Source of the DNA: Bactericera cockerelli
Taxonomy: Eukaryota; Arthropoda; Insecta; Hemiptera; Triozidae
Reading direction: 5' to 3'
NCBI GenBank assembly: GCA_024516035.1
Contig: CM044962.1
Coordinates: 2,913,027 to 2,977,026 of the forward strand
Length of the DNA stretch: 64,000 nt
Both the position numbers and the translations under genes were made by a program. Below, one piece after another: positions 1-10,369 of the stretch. Every line of letters begins with the position of its first letter. Position 1 is the stretch's first letter. The notes beneath the pieces are model-generated. The model saw only the letters and a program-made list of their open reading frames with translations, was not told where the DNA came from and did not search any database.

Positions 1-767
1 TTTTAGTCACAATAGATCTAATAGAGGTCGTTGTGATATTTGGGACTTGTGATACTGTGATAATTTTACGGTCGGGATTATTGCCTAAGACAATCTCTTC
101 CACCCAACCTTAAGCACTTCTAGTAGTTACATAATTCACAAGACGCGCTTAGTTGTGACATATTGAGACAAAGAAACAACATTGTTATCAGCCATTAACC
201 ACAATCTGTACCTCTTGACTCACTAAATAGGTGGTTTATTTAATTGGCAGTTTAATAGCTTCTGGTATCTAATTAAGTAGTAATTATAATCTCAGTATCA
301 CACGCTTCGGCCACGGCTGGCTAGTGCAGATTTCAGATGTTCAGTGGCAAGGTCAGGGCATCTTAGTTATGACCTATCCTTGAATTCAAATCAGCAATTA
401 GAGCTATGATTTTAGATTAAATCTAACTTTGTTTCAACATCCTGGCTCTAAGTGATTTTTTTCTATCTCATTTTTTGTTTTTTACTCTATTTTTGGTGAG
501 GCTTTAAAAAAAGTTGGGTGGAAATGATATCGGAATAGATTTTTTGTAGTTCCAACGTATTTTTTTGTATTTTTTTGCCGAGTAATCGCGCTGGTTTACT
601 TGAAATGAGACACCCTGTAGATATTTTTTCTTTAAAATGTCATTGTATTTTACTGTAAATATTGTACTTAGTCTATACCAAATAAAGAGTTCCATAATAA
701 TAGTAGTAATGATGATGAATAAATTTCTTTTTAATCTTATACAAGTACAGAGAAATTTCGGGTGTAG
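1..767. other. No gene seen; low-complexity flank
   Basis: No coding region is supported here. A 125-codon minus-strand reading frame in the second half is built partly from the adjacent SINE and has no recognisable domain. A CACCCTGTA motif near 610 looks like the tip of one of the inverted-repeat families seen elsewhere in the window, but no partner end is visible. Confidence 0.5.
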
Positions 768-1033
768 GCACGAAACTATGAAACAGCAGCTACTGTAAAC
801 GCTTGTGGTCTGTGTTGTAGCTTGCCCATCCCGTAGTATGCCTCCCCTCTGATTGGCGAGAAGTGACACAATACTTCTCATTTAGGTGCTGGGTCAACAC
901 GAGCGCACCGGAAGGTATCCCTTACAAACAATTGTAACCAAATTAAGAATACAATTTTTTGTCGGCACGGGGGATCGAACCCGACACCTTCCGCATGGCA
1001 AGCGAGTGCTTAACCACTGAGCTAATCGCGCGC
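768..1033 (-). mobile_element. tRNA-derived SINE, family I (Gly-like head)
   Basis: Read on the minus strand, the right end carries a tRNA-like head. An A box (TAGCTCAGTGGTTA) is followed by an anticodon-arm-like stem whose loop would place GCC, then a B box (GTTCGATCCCC), so the head resembles tRNA-Gly. A conserved body of about 190 bp follows and is found at least eight more times in the window. The poly(A) tail of this copy is eroded. Confidence 0.88.
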
Positions 1034-1469
1034 TTTTTATGTTTCTCTTATATGCAGGTTCGACTGCAGATTATTTTTTTGCTTCATTTTAGATGTTTTA
1101 TATACTCGTACCTAGGTTGTAAATAAATCGTTTGAGCTGTCCGATAATGGAGATGTTTTCGTAAAAATGAACACGACAATTTTCACACGAGGAAGTGTTT
1201 TGTCCATAATTGTTTTTGAAAGCGTGTTTTAACTACTAGGACCTTCGAAAACACAGCTCAAGTGTAATATAATGTGTTTTTGAAATTTGAATGTTCGACA
1301 CATTAATTTTGAAAGATTGATCTAGAATTTTTTTAATTGAATGTCTACTCAAGTATTAGATAGCCAACTAATACTAGACCAACGAACATCTAAAATTCTG
1401 CTCCTGAAATTCTGAAAATTTCTGAAATTTTTCATTGAATTACTTGTTTCCTTTGACTAGATCTTCCTT
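1034..1469. other. Probable LINE 5' UTR or flank, boundary unknown
   Basis: Non-coding AT-rich sequence between a SINE and the LINE ORF1. The 5' UTR of the LINE must start somewhere here. No clear copy of the sequence following the LINE poly(A) tract (GATTTGATGTTGGG) was found, so the target duplication and the element's 5' end could not be set. Confidence 0.4.
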
Positions 1470-2216
1470 TTGATAACAATGACAAGAGCAGGAGCGAAAA
1501 AGGATGATGAAGTACTAAGCAAGCTTGCAAGTTTGGAAGAAAAGATGGATCAAATGTTGAGGAATGCTGAAGAACAGAAGATGGAAATTGTTGCACTTAA
1601 AAATAAAATGTCGTCAGTCATGGAAGAAAATCGAGGATTAAAAGAACAGCTGCAGGATATGAGGAACCATGTGGATGAACTACAACAAAGATCCAGAATG
1701 AACAACATCATCATCAATGGTATCCAGCAGACAAAGAATGAGGATATTTATAAGCTGGTTGAGCAGATAGGAATGAAACTGAAGATCTCGGATCCGCTGT
1801 CACACGTCCAGGTTGCCCACCGTGTGAACTCTACCAACAAAGACAAGTGCAAGCCGATCGTCGTGCGTCTCCTCAACACCAAGACGCGGGATCTGTGGAC
1901 GAGTGCCTACAGAAAGAACAGGATGTGGGAACAGAAGTTCTACGTGAATGAACATCTTACCAAAAAAAATCAGGATATCCTTTACAAAACAAAAGCGTTC
2001 AAGGAGAAAAATAACTGTAAGTATGTGTGGGTTCGAGATAACAAGATTTTCATCAGGAAAGAGGATAATTCGCGAGTGTTTGTCATCAGGAGCGAGCAGG
2101 ATCTGGAGCGTGTGTTGCAGACAAGAAGAGGAGCAAGAAATGAAGAGGACGAGACGCTGAGGGAAACAGATTCCGCCGACTCTTCAACCCTTTCTTTCAA
2201 ATCTTTTCCCAACTAG
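1470..2216 (+). CDS. LINE ORF1 protein (coiled coil, nucleic-acid binding)
   Basis: This is a 248-aa protein. Residues about 10-75 form a heptad-rich, highly charged coiled coil (LASLEEKMDQ, LKNKMSSVMEENRGLKEQ) expected to trimerise. Residues about 78-210 look like the RRM-like and C-terminal domains of LINE ORF1 proteins related to the FP25K C-terminal fold (NIIINGIQQ, VQVAHRVNS, PIVVRLLN, YVNEHLTKKNQDILYKTKAFK, VWVRDNKIFIR). The family packages the retrotransposon RNA and acts as a chaperone; here that is inferred from architecture. No CCHC zinc knuckle is visible. The in-frame ATG at 1479 is an alternative start. Short overlapping frames in this interval are shadows. Confidence 0.85.
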   Translation: MITMTRAGAKKDDEVLSKLASLEEKMDQMLRNAEEQKMEIVALKNKMSSVMEENRGLKEQLQDMRNHVDELQQRSRMNNIIINGIQQTKNEDIYKLVEQIGMKLKISDPLSHVQVAHRVNSTNKDKCKPIVVRLLNTKTRDLWTSAYRKNRMWEQKFYVNEHLTKKNQDILYKTKAFKEKNNCKYVWVRDNKIFIRKEDNSRVFVIRSEQDLERVLQTRRGARNEEDETLRETDSADSSTLSFKSFPN

Positions 2217-2507
2217 ATGTTCAAAAGATGAATAATTTGTTTTTGTTATTTTGTAATTTTTTTCTATTTTTTGATATTTTCCCGTTTGCTTCTCGAAATT
2301 TTCTCATGGCTTTCTGTCTGTCTTTTTCATCAATTTGCTTTTTCATCTGTCCTTATTTTAATTTCAAATTCTCACATGCAATATACAATAACATTAACAA
2401 CATTCACATTATTTTTTTACTCTTATGCATTCAAATAATTCCACTAAGTATTTTTATTTACAATTATCAAATATTTTTAACATATTATATTGAAATAAAG
2501 ACTTATA

Positions 2508-5504
2508 ATGATGAGTAATATTGCAGAGGTCATTCCAGATTTCCTACATCTGGAATGTAATGAATTTGATTTTTTTCATGAATTAAAAGAATTTTGGAAT
2601 AAACAAGGATTGTCCATTTTACATATGAATATTGCTGGTATTCGCAAGAATTTTAATGATTTTATTCTTTCAATATCACCATTTTTAACAAATATTGATA
2701 TAATTATTTTAACTGAAACACATTTTAATGATACAATGCCTTACTCTTTCTCTATTTCAGGATACACCAGCTATTTTACAACGCAGCAATTTAATGAATT
2801 CTCAGGTATAGCTATCTACGTACGAAATGACATTGACTCTAACGTACAAGAACTTACTGACTTTACTAGAACAAATAGTTTACGACTTGACATTAAGATT
2901 AAAGACAAAATACTGACAATACTGACTATTTATAGATCACCAAGCAATAGTGCAACACTATTTATTGAAGAATTAAATCAATTTTTGTCCCATATTACTG
3001 AACAAAAGTATATTATTATTGGTGATCTTAATATAAATATATTACAAGACAACATCACTGACATTGGACAAGACTATCTTGACACAATATACTCTTATAA
3101 TTTCTTACCCTACATTACAAAACCAACACGTATAAAAATTAACAACAGACACAACACTGATCAAACATATGTAACCTCATCATGCATCGACCACATACTA
3201 TACAGAAGTAAAAATCAAACTGAAGACATATGTACAAGTATTATTAAAACTCACATTTCAGACCACTATTCCATAGCAGCAAAATTAAACTTAGACTACA
3301 TTAGACCTGACGTAAGACAAGTGACTAAAACTTACAAATACATCAACTATGAACAATTAACTGAACGAATTATGAATACAGACTGGAAAAGAATAACAGA
3401 CTCTTCTGACGTAGAATATGCAGCTATGACTTTAACAACAATTATACAAAACACCATTGACTCTTGTAGTGAAACTAGGACTTACTCTAACAAATGTACT
3501 CCACTTAAACCATGGATGACTCAAGGTCTCCTGAAATCCATCAGACATAGAGACAAACTTGCAAGACAGACAAAAAGACACCCACATAACCTAAGACTTT
3601 TACATTACTACAAACGAGTTAGGAATATACTATCTACCTCATTACGAATAGCAAAAAATAACTACTACAAGACTAAAATTGACGAAAACAAAGAAGACAA
3701 ACACAAAGTATGGACAATTATTAATGACATAATTGACAAGAACAAGAAAGACAATATTATTAAAAACATTAAACATGATAACACTTTACATGACTGTCTG
3801 ACTAATACCCGACATTGTGCCAATATAATGAACAATCATTTCAAAGATGTTGGAAAAAATATCTCTGATAAAATTGAAAGACTCACCACTACTGAACAAT
3901 ATCACTTTAACGAATTAAACTTGACTCAAGACACTGAAAACAAATACTCTACTTTCTCACTGACAACTTCAACTGAAATTTACAAAACAATTATGAAATT
4001 GAAAAACAGAACTACTCCAGGTCAAGACGGACTACAAACAAAAACACTTAAACATATTGCACCATACATAACTGAACCACTTAAACACGTAATTAACTTA
4101 AGTTTAGACAGTAGTACATTTCCTTCTTGCTACAAATCCAGTATAATTGTTCCTATTTACAAGAAAGGAAACAGACAAGACTTGAATAACTACCGACCTA
4201 TTTCCTTACAGACAAACTTCAGTAAAATACTTGAAAAATGTGTACAAAACCGACTTGAATATTATTTGACAACAAACAACCTTTTAACTGACAAACAATA
4301 TGGATTTCGACGTGGCATAGGTACTGAAGATGCATTACTTGACTTAACAACATACTTACATAGTAACATAGACGACAATAAAAAAGTAATCGCCATTTTT
4401 CTTGACATTTCAAAAGCATATGACTCCATAAAACATTCGACATTACTGACACAACTAAAAAAATTAGGACTAACAGACAAAGTACTTAAATGGTTTGACT
4501 CCTACTTGACTGACCGAACACAAAAACTGAAATTGAATTCTCAGTTATCTGAGAGTGTAGAGTGTCGTGCTTTTTCAATTCCGCAGGGTACAATACTTGG
4601 TCCTTGTTTGTTTAATTGTTTTATTAATTCTCTTCCTGGAATAAGCAAGGGTCAAGTATTTTGCTATGCAGATGACACAGTACTATGCTACTCATCAAAT
4701 AACTGGGAAGAGACTCACCGACTCGCATCTACTGACCTGACAAACATTCAAAACTGGTATTTACAAATGTCCCTACAAATCAATCTTTCCAAGTCTCATT
4801 ACATGACTATTTCATCAGACAAAAGAGGACAACCATTAACATCAACAATACAATTAACTGACATTGAAAACAAAACAATAACATTACAAAAACTGACAAA
4901 CATACGTTACTTAGGTGTTATACTTGACGAAAACTTAAAATGGACAGCACATATTACTTCACTTAAAAACAAACTACGATACTTGACTTATGTTTTCTAC
5001 AACCTAAACCAAGTTTGTAATGATACACTACTTCGCGAAGTATATTTCGCGTTAGTTCAATCACTCTTACAATATTGTATCACAGCTTGGGGAGGGGCGT
5101 ATGAAAATATAAAGACTCAACTTAGAAGGACTCAAAATATACTACTCAGAACTATACTAAAAAAAGACAGACTTTTTCATACTGACCAACTATACGAACT
5201 ATTTAACGTTCCAACACTAGATGACATTTACATTTACAAAACAAGTACTTTCGCAATAAAGAAAAAACATACCTGGACTATAAACCCTAACACATACACC
5301 ACAAGACAGACTGGACAAATGATACAAACACTCAAACACAAATCACTGACAAAAAGACATTTTTCATACGTAGGTAGCAAAATTTTAAATGAGATACCTG
5401 AAGATATAAAGGACAATCCAATTTTAACAATTTTAAAATACAGACTGAAACAATGGCTGTCTATTAACAATAATAAAAATAAAATCTTAAATATTTTAAA
5501 ATAA
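2508..5504 (+). CDS. LINE ORF2: AP endonuclease plus reverse transcriptase
   Basis: This 998-aa polyprotein carries out target-primed reverse transcription. The endonuclease (about 35-260) shows its signature residues: LHMNIAGI with Asn41, LTETH with Glu70, IIIGDLNIN with Asp173 and Asn175, SCIDHIL with Asp228, and SDHYS with Asp252 and His253. The reverse transcriptase (about 500-810) shows TPGQDGL, IVPIYKKG, NYRPISL, KQYGFRRG, FLDISKAYD (631-639), IPQGTILGP (691-699) and the catalytic CYADDTVL with ADD at 721-723, followed by RYLGVILD. The C-terminal part (about 860-998) is typical LINE thumb and tail without RNase H. There are no stops or frameshifts, so it may be active. Short antisense frames inside are shadows. 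Confidence 0.96.
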   Translation: MMSNIAEVIPDFLHLECNEFDFFHELKEFWNKQGLSILHMNIAGIRKNFNDFILSISPFLTNIDIIILTETHFNDTMPYSFSISGYTSYFTTQQFNEFSGIAIYVRNDIDSNVQELTDFTRTNSLRLDIKIKDKILTILTIYRSPSNSATLFIEELNQFLSHITEQKYIIIGDLNINILQDNITDIGQDYLDTIYSYNFLPYITKPTRIKINNRHNTDQTYVTSSCIDHILYRSKNQTEDICTSIIKTHISDHYSIAAKLNLDYIRPDVRQVTKTYKYINYEQLTERIMNTDWKRITDSSDVEYAAMTLTTIIQNTIDSCSETRTYSNKCTPLKPWMTQGLLKSIRHRDKLARQTKRHPHNLRLLHYYKRVRNILSTSLRIAKNNYYKTKIDENKEDKHKVWTIINDIIDKNKKDNIIKNIKHDNTLHDCLTNTRHCANIMNNHFKDVGKNISDKIERLTTTEQYHFNELNLTQDTENKYSTFSLTTSTEIYKTIMKLKNRTTPGQDGLQTKTLKHIAPYITEPLKHVINLSLDSSTFPSCYKSSIIVPIYKKGNRQDLNNYRPISLQTNFSKILEKCVQNRLEYYLTTNNLLTDKQYGFRRGIGTEDALLDLTTYLHSNIDDNKKVIAIFLDISKAYDSIKHSTLLTQLKKLGLTDKVLKWFDSYLTDRTQKLKLNSQLSESVECRAFSIPQGTILGPCLFNCFINSLPGISKGQVFCYADDTVLCYSSNNWEETHRLASTDLTNIQNWYLQMSLQINLSKSHYMTISSDKRGQPLTSTIQLTDIENKTITLQKLTNIRYLGVILDENLKWTAHITSLKNKLRYLTYVFYNLNQVCNDTLLREVYFALVQSLLQYCITAWGGAYENIKTQLRRTQNILLRTILKKDRLFHTDQLYELFNVPTLDDIYIYKTSTFAIKKKHTWTINPNTYTTRQTGQMIQTLKHKSLTKRHFSYVGSKILNEIPEDIKDNPILTILKYRLKQWLSINNNKNKILNILK

Positions 5505-5680
5505 CAATTTTTCCCTAATTATTTGAATGTATAAGTACTCAATAAAACAGACATAACAATCAAAAACACTCCACACATAACATAAAAACATTTTTTTAAC
5601 ATCTTCAAAATTTATAATATATATATATTTTTTTTTTAAACTACAAGGACAGTTTTAAATAATAATATAATTATAATAAA

Positions 5681-5717
5681 AAGTGGCCTAACACATGCTT
5701 TGCATAATTGGCCACTT
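5681..5717 (+). other. Hairpin in LINE 3' UTR
   Basis: AAGTGGCC (5681-5688) and GGCCACTT (5710-5717) form a perfect 8-bp stem, with an inner ATGC/GCAT pairing in the loop. The same stem is intact in the truncated copy at 53850-53886 despite a loop change, so it may be a structure recognised by the reverse transcriptase. That role is inferred from CR1/L2-type elements. Confidence 0.6.
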
Positions 5718-5967
5718 AACTTGCCATGTTCCTAATTTTCGTTTTATTAATAAGTTATTTTTTACATTTAAATTTTATTTATGAAGATGAAAGAATTTGT
5801 TCAATAAAAAATAATCTTTTGAAAGTACAAAAAAAAAAAAAAAAAAAAAAAAAAAGATTTGATGTTGGGTATTCCATTAAACTATGATAGGGTAGAACAG
5901 GGCTGTATCAACAAGAAAAGAAAAATCTATCACAATTTTGGTTCAGTTCATCATATCACAATTTCAG

Positions 5968-6181
5968 TGCACTGGTACTCAAGTAGTTAACGCGCTAGTC
6001 TGGTAATCCAGGTAGCGAAAGGATCCGTAGGTTCGAATCACACCCAGTGCATGAAATTTTCCTCATTAATTCGAGTTTGTGACCACATAATAATAAGACC
6101 CTGAGGGTTAGGTGGTAGAAAATGCTTTGAGCATTAACCTCGCCTGGTGGTTACCTTCCACTAGAGAGTTTTATTATTACA
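5968..6181 (+). mobile_element. tRNA-derived SINE, family II
   Basis: The head has an A-box-like segment (TCAAGTAGTTAACGCG) and a B box (GGTTCGAATCACA). The body contains a recurrent TTAGGTGGTAGAAAATGC block and the tail ends in ATT repeats. Full or partial relatives occur at 9.4, 20.3, 30.7, 30.9, 36.7 and 38.8 kb. Confidence 0.85.
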
Positions 6182-6195
6182 AGAACTCGAGGTTA

Positions 6196-6302
6196 CAACT
6201 ACTCAAACTCGCTTTACTAAATCTACGCTGAAACCGGGACTTGAAACCACTGACCTCCAGGTTACAAGTCCGCCGCCTTTTCGATCAAGCTACTGAGGTC
6301 GG
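6196..6302 (-). mobile_element. tRNA-like SINE head, family III
   Basis: On the minus strand this reads CCTCAGTAGCTTGATCG (A-box region), then GGACTTGTAACC and a B box (GTGGTTTCAAGTCCC), ending GCGAGTTTGAGT. The same about 105-bp unit occurs at 13.5, 25.1, 26.8 and 33.4 kb. Confidence 0.75.
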
Positions 6303-6629
6303 TTAGTTTATCCAAAAAGACCCAATACCCCCAGTCTACTGTATGAATCTGAAATAATTAGTGCTATGAATTACCTATTTGGTGCTGAGAGTATTATCTA
6401 AGAACTTCGGATACAATATTGGATAAAGTGGTCTGTGCTAAGCTCGGGGCACTGTTTATAACTTTAATGCTGGGTATCGCTCGCTCGCTGGGTATAGGTA
6501 GCACTGTTTTTAAGTTTATTGGTTTCAAATAAAGCAACTGCCGGACTGTCATGAATTTTGATATTTATGTTAGTTTTATTTTTGTTACGCCTTGTTATGC
6601 TGTTCCAAAGTAGAATTACGACTTTTACG
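6303..6629. other. No feature seen
   Basis: AT-rich spacer without a reading frame or repeat that I could match inside the window. Confidence 0.5.
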
Positions 6630-6735
6630 AGCTGAAGTTAAGTGACGTCCAGGGAGATAAAGACTTCGTGATGCTGGCATTCCGGCCCAACCCAAGCTGG
6701 GTAAGGCTAATGTGGGTAGCCGGTTTAAGAGTATT
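6630..6735 (+). mobile_element. 5S-headed SINE, truncated copy (family VII)
   Basis: Starts inside the 5S-like head (GTTAAGTGACGTCCAG) and continues into the central domain (GCTGGGTAAGGCTAATGTGG). It stops shortly after the GGGTAGCCGGTT segment. Confidence 0.7.
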
Positions 6736-6744
6736 CTACTATTT

Positions 6745-6880
6745 AAAACAAATTTCAAGAAAATCGGTTCAGCAGTGTTGGAGGTACAAGTGATTTAGTA
6801 TATATAAAATCTCAAAATTGCCACCAAATTGTGTATAATGTGAAACAATCACGAGAAAGTATTGGGTCCAAAATGGGCAG
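6745..6880 (-). repeat. Fragment of dispersed repeat R (minus)
   Basis: Reverse-complement match to the first part of the repeat at 52928-53165, including the ATCGGTTCAGCAGT and CAATCACGAGAAAGTATTG segments. It lies between two 5S-headed SINEs. Confidence 0.6.
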
Positions 6881-6890
6881 TGCATTTTTT

Positions 6891-7118
6891 TTTCTTCTTC
6901 TTCTCTTTTTGGTTCAACGTTGTTTTCAACTGCAACTGATGACGGGAGTGTTACCCTTCATTCGCAGGAAACTCAAAAACCTGCTACCCACATTAACCTC
7001 ACCCAGCCTAGTTTGGGCCGAAATGTCAGCCTAACGAAGTCTTCATCTCGCTGTGGACGTTGCTTATGTTCGGTGATCCCATACGAGAACCGGTGCAGTC
7101 AACGCACCATCGACACTC
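6891..7118 (-). mobile_element. 5S-rRNA-headed SINE (family VII)
   Basis: The minus strand begins with a 5S-like head (CGATGGTGCGTTGACTGC, CGGTTCTCGTATGGGATC, then ATAAGCAACGTCC). It continues through the shared central domain (GGCTGGGTGAGGTTAATG) and ends at a run near AACGTTGAACC. The apparent plus-strand reading frames here are just this repeat. Confidence 0.82.
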
Positions 7119-7764
7119 AATAGTTCTAATCGAGTGTTATAAAAAAAAAGTAATAGGGCAATATTTATTATTCTGCAATCGCAGCATGCTTGTCGCGAAA
7201 CATAACTACCAGGTATCTCACTGCATAGCTACATAAGTGCATCTGGTATTTTGATTTGCAATTTTCCCATTCTGATTCTGTTTGAGACAAAGAAAGGTCT
7301 CACAATTACTTGCATGACTGTTATGCACGGCATATTCGCAATTTGTTTGCAAGACATTGCAAATCTTTCTTTCCATATTTTTTTTTCTTTTTTTTATAAG
7401 TGAATATTTTTTATTTATTTTTTTTTGAATTTTTTAACAACTTTCAAATATCAACATTCCCGCCCCATCTTCACAATCAACACCCCTCACTTTCTTCCTC
7501 ATCCCCCTCATTCTTATTGACACAGCTCTGATAATAGACATCTGGACTTTAACCCTCAACCATTCTAGTGTTTAGGAATATGGTTTGTTCCAGCGTTCGC
7601 ATAAACCACTTGACCACCAATGCACGTAAAACGGACAAAACTTTGCGTGATACTTCGCAAGAAAGGGTTTTGTTGAATGTTGATCTACTGGCGTGATCGC
7701 TGTGTCGAGTTGGCCAATGTGAGAACAGGATGTATGAATAGGATCGTAATGACTAATATAGTCG
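7119..7764. other. No gene seen
   Basis: T-rich low-complexity DNA (7378-7440) and unique-looking spacer. Nothing coding is supported. Confidence 0.5.
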
Positions 7765-8056
7765 TCACTGTGGCAGAGTGAGTTAGCGCGCTAGGCATTG
7801 CACACATGGTGACCTGGGTTCGATTCCCAGCGGGGGAGGATTTTTTCTGCTCTGTACTTGGATGTATGGGGTCCACTCATACCTCGTGAGGAAAAATGAG
7901 TAGCTGCTTTGATGTGAAGCAGCGAACAGTGGCAGAATCATAGGCAAAAAAAATAATACAAGATATTGTAAATTAAAGTGGTAAAGTCCTATGATTCTGC
8001 GCTACCCACTAAAATTGTGACATAATAACACAAAGAAAAAGCATTATTATTATTAT
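7765..8056 (+). mobile_element. tRNA-derived SINE, family V
   Basis: A tRNA-like head (GGCAGAGTGAGTTAGCGCG as A-box region, CTGGGTTCGATTCCCAGC as T arm) is followed by a body with CATACCTCGTGAGGAAAAAT. The 3' part pairs with itself: CATAGGCAAAA matches CCTATGATTCTGCGC. It ends near AACACAAAGAAAAAGCATT. Relatives lie at 8.6, 10.4, 31.1 and 34.0 kb. Confidence 0.82.
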
Positions 8057-8707
8057 TATTAAGAAGATCACTTTATTGAATAAAGGTAAGTTAATACATT
8101 ATGTGGGCTTAACAAAGCAACACATAATAATAAGTACATAAATTCAACTATCTCTCTCGATCTTCATATTTGGCTGCGCTATTGAGAATGCCAAATCAAA
8201 TATAATATTATATTATTATTATATTGACTAATATATTATAAGTGGTCAATTGGTTTAACGCACGGCAGTGGCGGAGATCCTGTTGGCGGCTGGCGAACTT
8301 TGGTGTTAACTTGGAGATATCGAAAATGTTATGGGAATTGATAACCCATAATTTATAGCTACAGCGTCATAACCAATCAAAATAAGAAAGGGGTTCCGGG
8401 GCACAACTATACCTTTGAAAAATAAAGATAAGAAAACCAATCAAAATAAATGTAAAAAGTCATTGTTAGAGCTCCTACGCCGGAATTAAAAATGACATTT
8501 TTTAGAAAAAACAGTTGATTTTCTTGTATAAAAATGATAAATAAATAAATAATAATTCAATAAATGTGTTTCTTTGTGTTACCTATTATATCAAAATTAT
8601 AGTGGGTAGCGCAGAATTATAGGAAGTTTCCGTATCGCCTCTCACGCACTCTACACCCTCTCCTAAGTAATTAGAGATTACCTTGTTTGTTACATACGTA
8701 TAGAAAA
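8057..8707. other. ATT microsatellite, then spacer with SINE V fragment
   Basis: Starts with an ATT run. The segment 8570-8625 is a reverse-oriented 3' fragment of SINE family V (TTTGTGTTACCTATTATATC, GTGGGTAGCGCAGAATTATA). No gene is supported. Confidence 0.55.
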
Positions 8708-8840
8708 CTTTAAAACAGCGGTTCCCAACCGGTGGGCCGCGGCCCACCAATAATTATTAAAATCGGGGTGGGCCGCAAAATTGTTTTAAAAATATTTTTG
8801 GGCCCCCAAGCTAAAAAGGTTGGGAACCGCTGCTTTAAAA
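8708..8840. mobile_element. hAT-type MITE with 8-bp target duplication
   Basis: The element at 8716-8832 (117 bp) has inverted ends CAGCGGTTCCCAACC and GGTTGGGAACCGCTG. It is flanked by perfect 8-bp duplications CTTTAAAA (8708-8715 and 8833-8840). An 8-bp duplication together with CAG...CTG ends is diagnostic of hAT elements. It is too short to code for a transposase. Confidence 0.95.
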
Positions 8841-9366
8841 CCAACCAATAAAACTTGAACAGTAATACTAATTTATCATGAGCATAGGTTGGTAATATAT
8901 TAAATTTCTTTCTCAAAGCATTACTAAAACAGGTGAATATCTATTAAACTACATCACGCGGACCTGACATTTCACTCTGTTTCACATAATTTTGAGTAGG
9001 TAATCTCAGAACATGTAATGGGCTCTAAGCATGAAATCAATAAGTAGGTAATTTAGGTATTTTTTTTATTATTTTTTATAGATGTTCATTTTACAACAGA
9101 GGTTTGTACTCAACAATTTAGAGGTATTACTTTTTATGTGTGAGGTACAACTGATTAAAACCGATTGAGATCGTAACTTTTTAACGAGCCTTTAGTATGC
9201 CCACCATTTCAATTACGTCAACTGTACGTTTCGAGATGGTTCCATTCAATTACGTGATATCCAGATTTACGTAAGCTTCAGATTTCTCCAAATCTCATTT
9301 ACTACGAAATCGACATTCACGCAGTTGCGATCTCTGGTGTTGTATTAGCTAATAAAAATAACACTT
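8841..9366. other. No gene seen
   Basis: AT-rich spacer. A phrase near 9280 (AGATTTCTCCAAATCTCAT) recurs near 9660, suggesting an unresolved local repeat that brackets the SINE between them. Confidence 0.45.
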
Positions 9367-9564
9367 TTTAGTGGAAGGTAACCACCAGGCGAGGTTAATG
9401 CTCAAAGCATTTTCTACCTCCTAACCCTTAGAGTCTTATTATTATGTGGTCACAAACTCAAATTAATGAAGAAAATTTTATGCACTGGGTGGGATTCGAA
9501 CCAACGGATCCCTACGCTACCTGGATTACCAGACTAGCGCGTTAACTACTTCACTATCAATGCA
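9367..9564 (-). mobile_element. tRNA-derived SINE, family II (minus)
   Basis: Reverse complement of the copy at 5968, with head, B box (GGTTCGAATCCCACCC) and the TTCTACCTCCTAACC body all recognisable. It interrupts a local repeat whose halves lie at about 9270 and 9650. Confidence 0.85.
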
Positions 9565-10025
9565 CGATGTTTGTAAACAAGCGGCGCGCAGCGTCTTTTT
9601 CATTGAATTACGTGAGATCTAGATTTACGTATATCTCTTGCGTTTACGTAAGATTCAAATTTCGAGATTTCTCCAAATCTCATCAACAATATATAGGTAT
9701 ACAAGGTGTCCCCGATTTTTTTGCTGTTGAAATTTTCAGAATCAATTCTAGGGGACACTACGAAGTTATTCTCGGCTCATTTTTCGAAAAATGCCGTCTA
9801 ACGGAGATATGAACAAAATAATGACTCAGTTTTTAATGCTAATATGTAGTATAGATACAGATTGTTGGGTATCAAACACCTAGGCCGAGGTGTGAAGAAA
9901 GCCCTATACAAATAAAGAGACAGCTCAGTATTCACTAGTAAGTTGATTACAGAAAGACATAAGAATCATTGATTTTTTTTTTCGTATTTCGAACAATATC
10001 ATGGATAATTTGGGACACCCTGTAT
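9565..10025. other. Fragments of inverted-repeat elements, no gene
   Basis: ACAAGGTGTCCCCGATTT (9700) and GGGACACCCTGTATTTTT (10010-10027) look like the two ends of a roughly 320-bp element of the GGGTG-tip type. The interior is not recognised. The small reading frame at 9567-9812 is within this and unsupported. Confidence 0.45.
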
Positions 10026-10316
10026 TTTTTTTTTTTTTTTTAAAGATGAGTGTTTCACAGTTTTTTTTATTTCGTAGCCATGAAACAGGAGCTACTGTAG
10101 ACGCTTGTGGTCTGTGTTGTAGCCTGCCCATCCCGTAGTATGCCTCCCCTCTGATGGGCGAGAAGTGACACAATACTTCCCATTTAGGTGCTGGGTCAAC
10201 ACTAGCGCACCGGAAGGTATCCCTTACAAACAATTGTAACCAAATTAAGAATACAAATTTTTGTCGGCACGGGGATCGAACCCGGGACCTTCCGCATGGC
10301 AAGCGAGAGCTTAACA
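10026..10316 (-). mobile_element. SINE family I (minus), head truncated
   Basis: T-run followed by the full body and most of the Gly-like head (GGGGATCGAACCCGGGACC). It is cut off at the D-arm end (AGAGCTTAACATCG). The 130-codon minus frame across it is repeat read-through. Confidence 0.85.
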
Positions 10317-10369
10317 TCGTATATTTACGAAGTGGCGTTCACTGGTGTTGTATTAACCATGTTTATACC

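Larger units (their letters stand above)
1470..5855 (+). mobile_element. Full-length non-LTR retrotransposon (LINE)
   Basis: The element comprises ORF1, a 291-bp spacer, ORF2, a 3' UTR of about 320 bp with a hairpin, and a 27-A tail (5829-5855). Both reading frames are uninterrupted, which suggests a young and possibly competent copy. The organisation (ORF1 with a coiled coil plus FP25K-like region, ORF2 with AP endonuclease plus reverse transcriptase, no RNase H seen) fits the CR1/L2/jockey assemblage; I cannot fix the clade without a tree. A 5'-truncated relative lies at 53719-54071 and an internal ORF2 piece at 25243-25315. The true start lies upstream of 1470. Confidence 0.9.

Noticed and set aside
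504..881. A 125-codon minus-strand gene
   Set aside because: Its start is inside SINE I and the rest is low-complexity; no splice or domain support.
9925..10317. A 130-codon minus-strand frame starting MLSSRLPCGRSRVRSPC
   Set aside because: It translates the SINE I head and body, and similar peptides appear at other SINE I copies.
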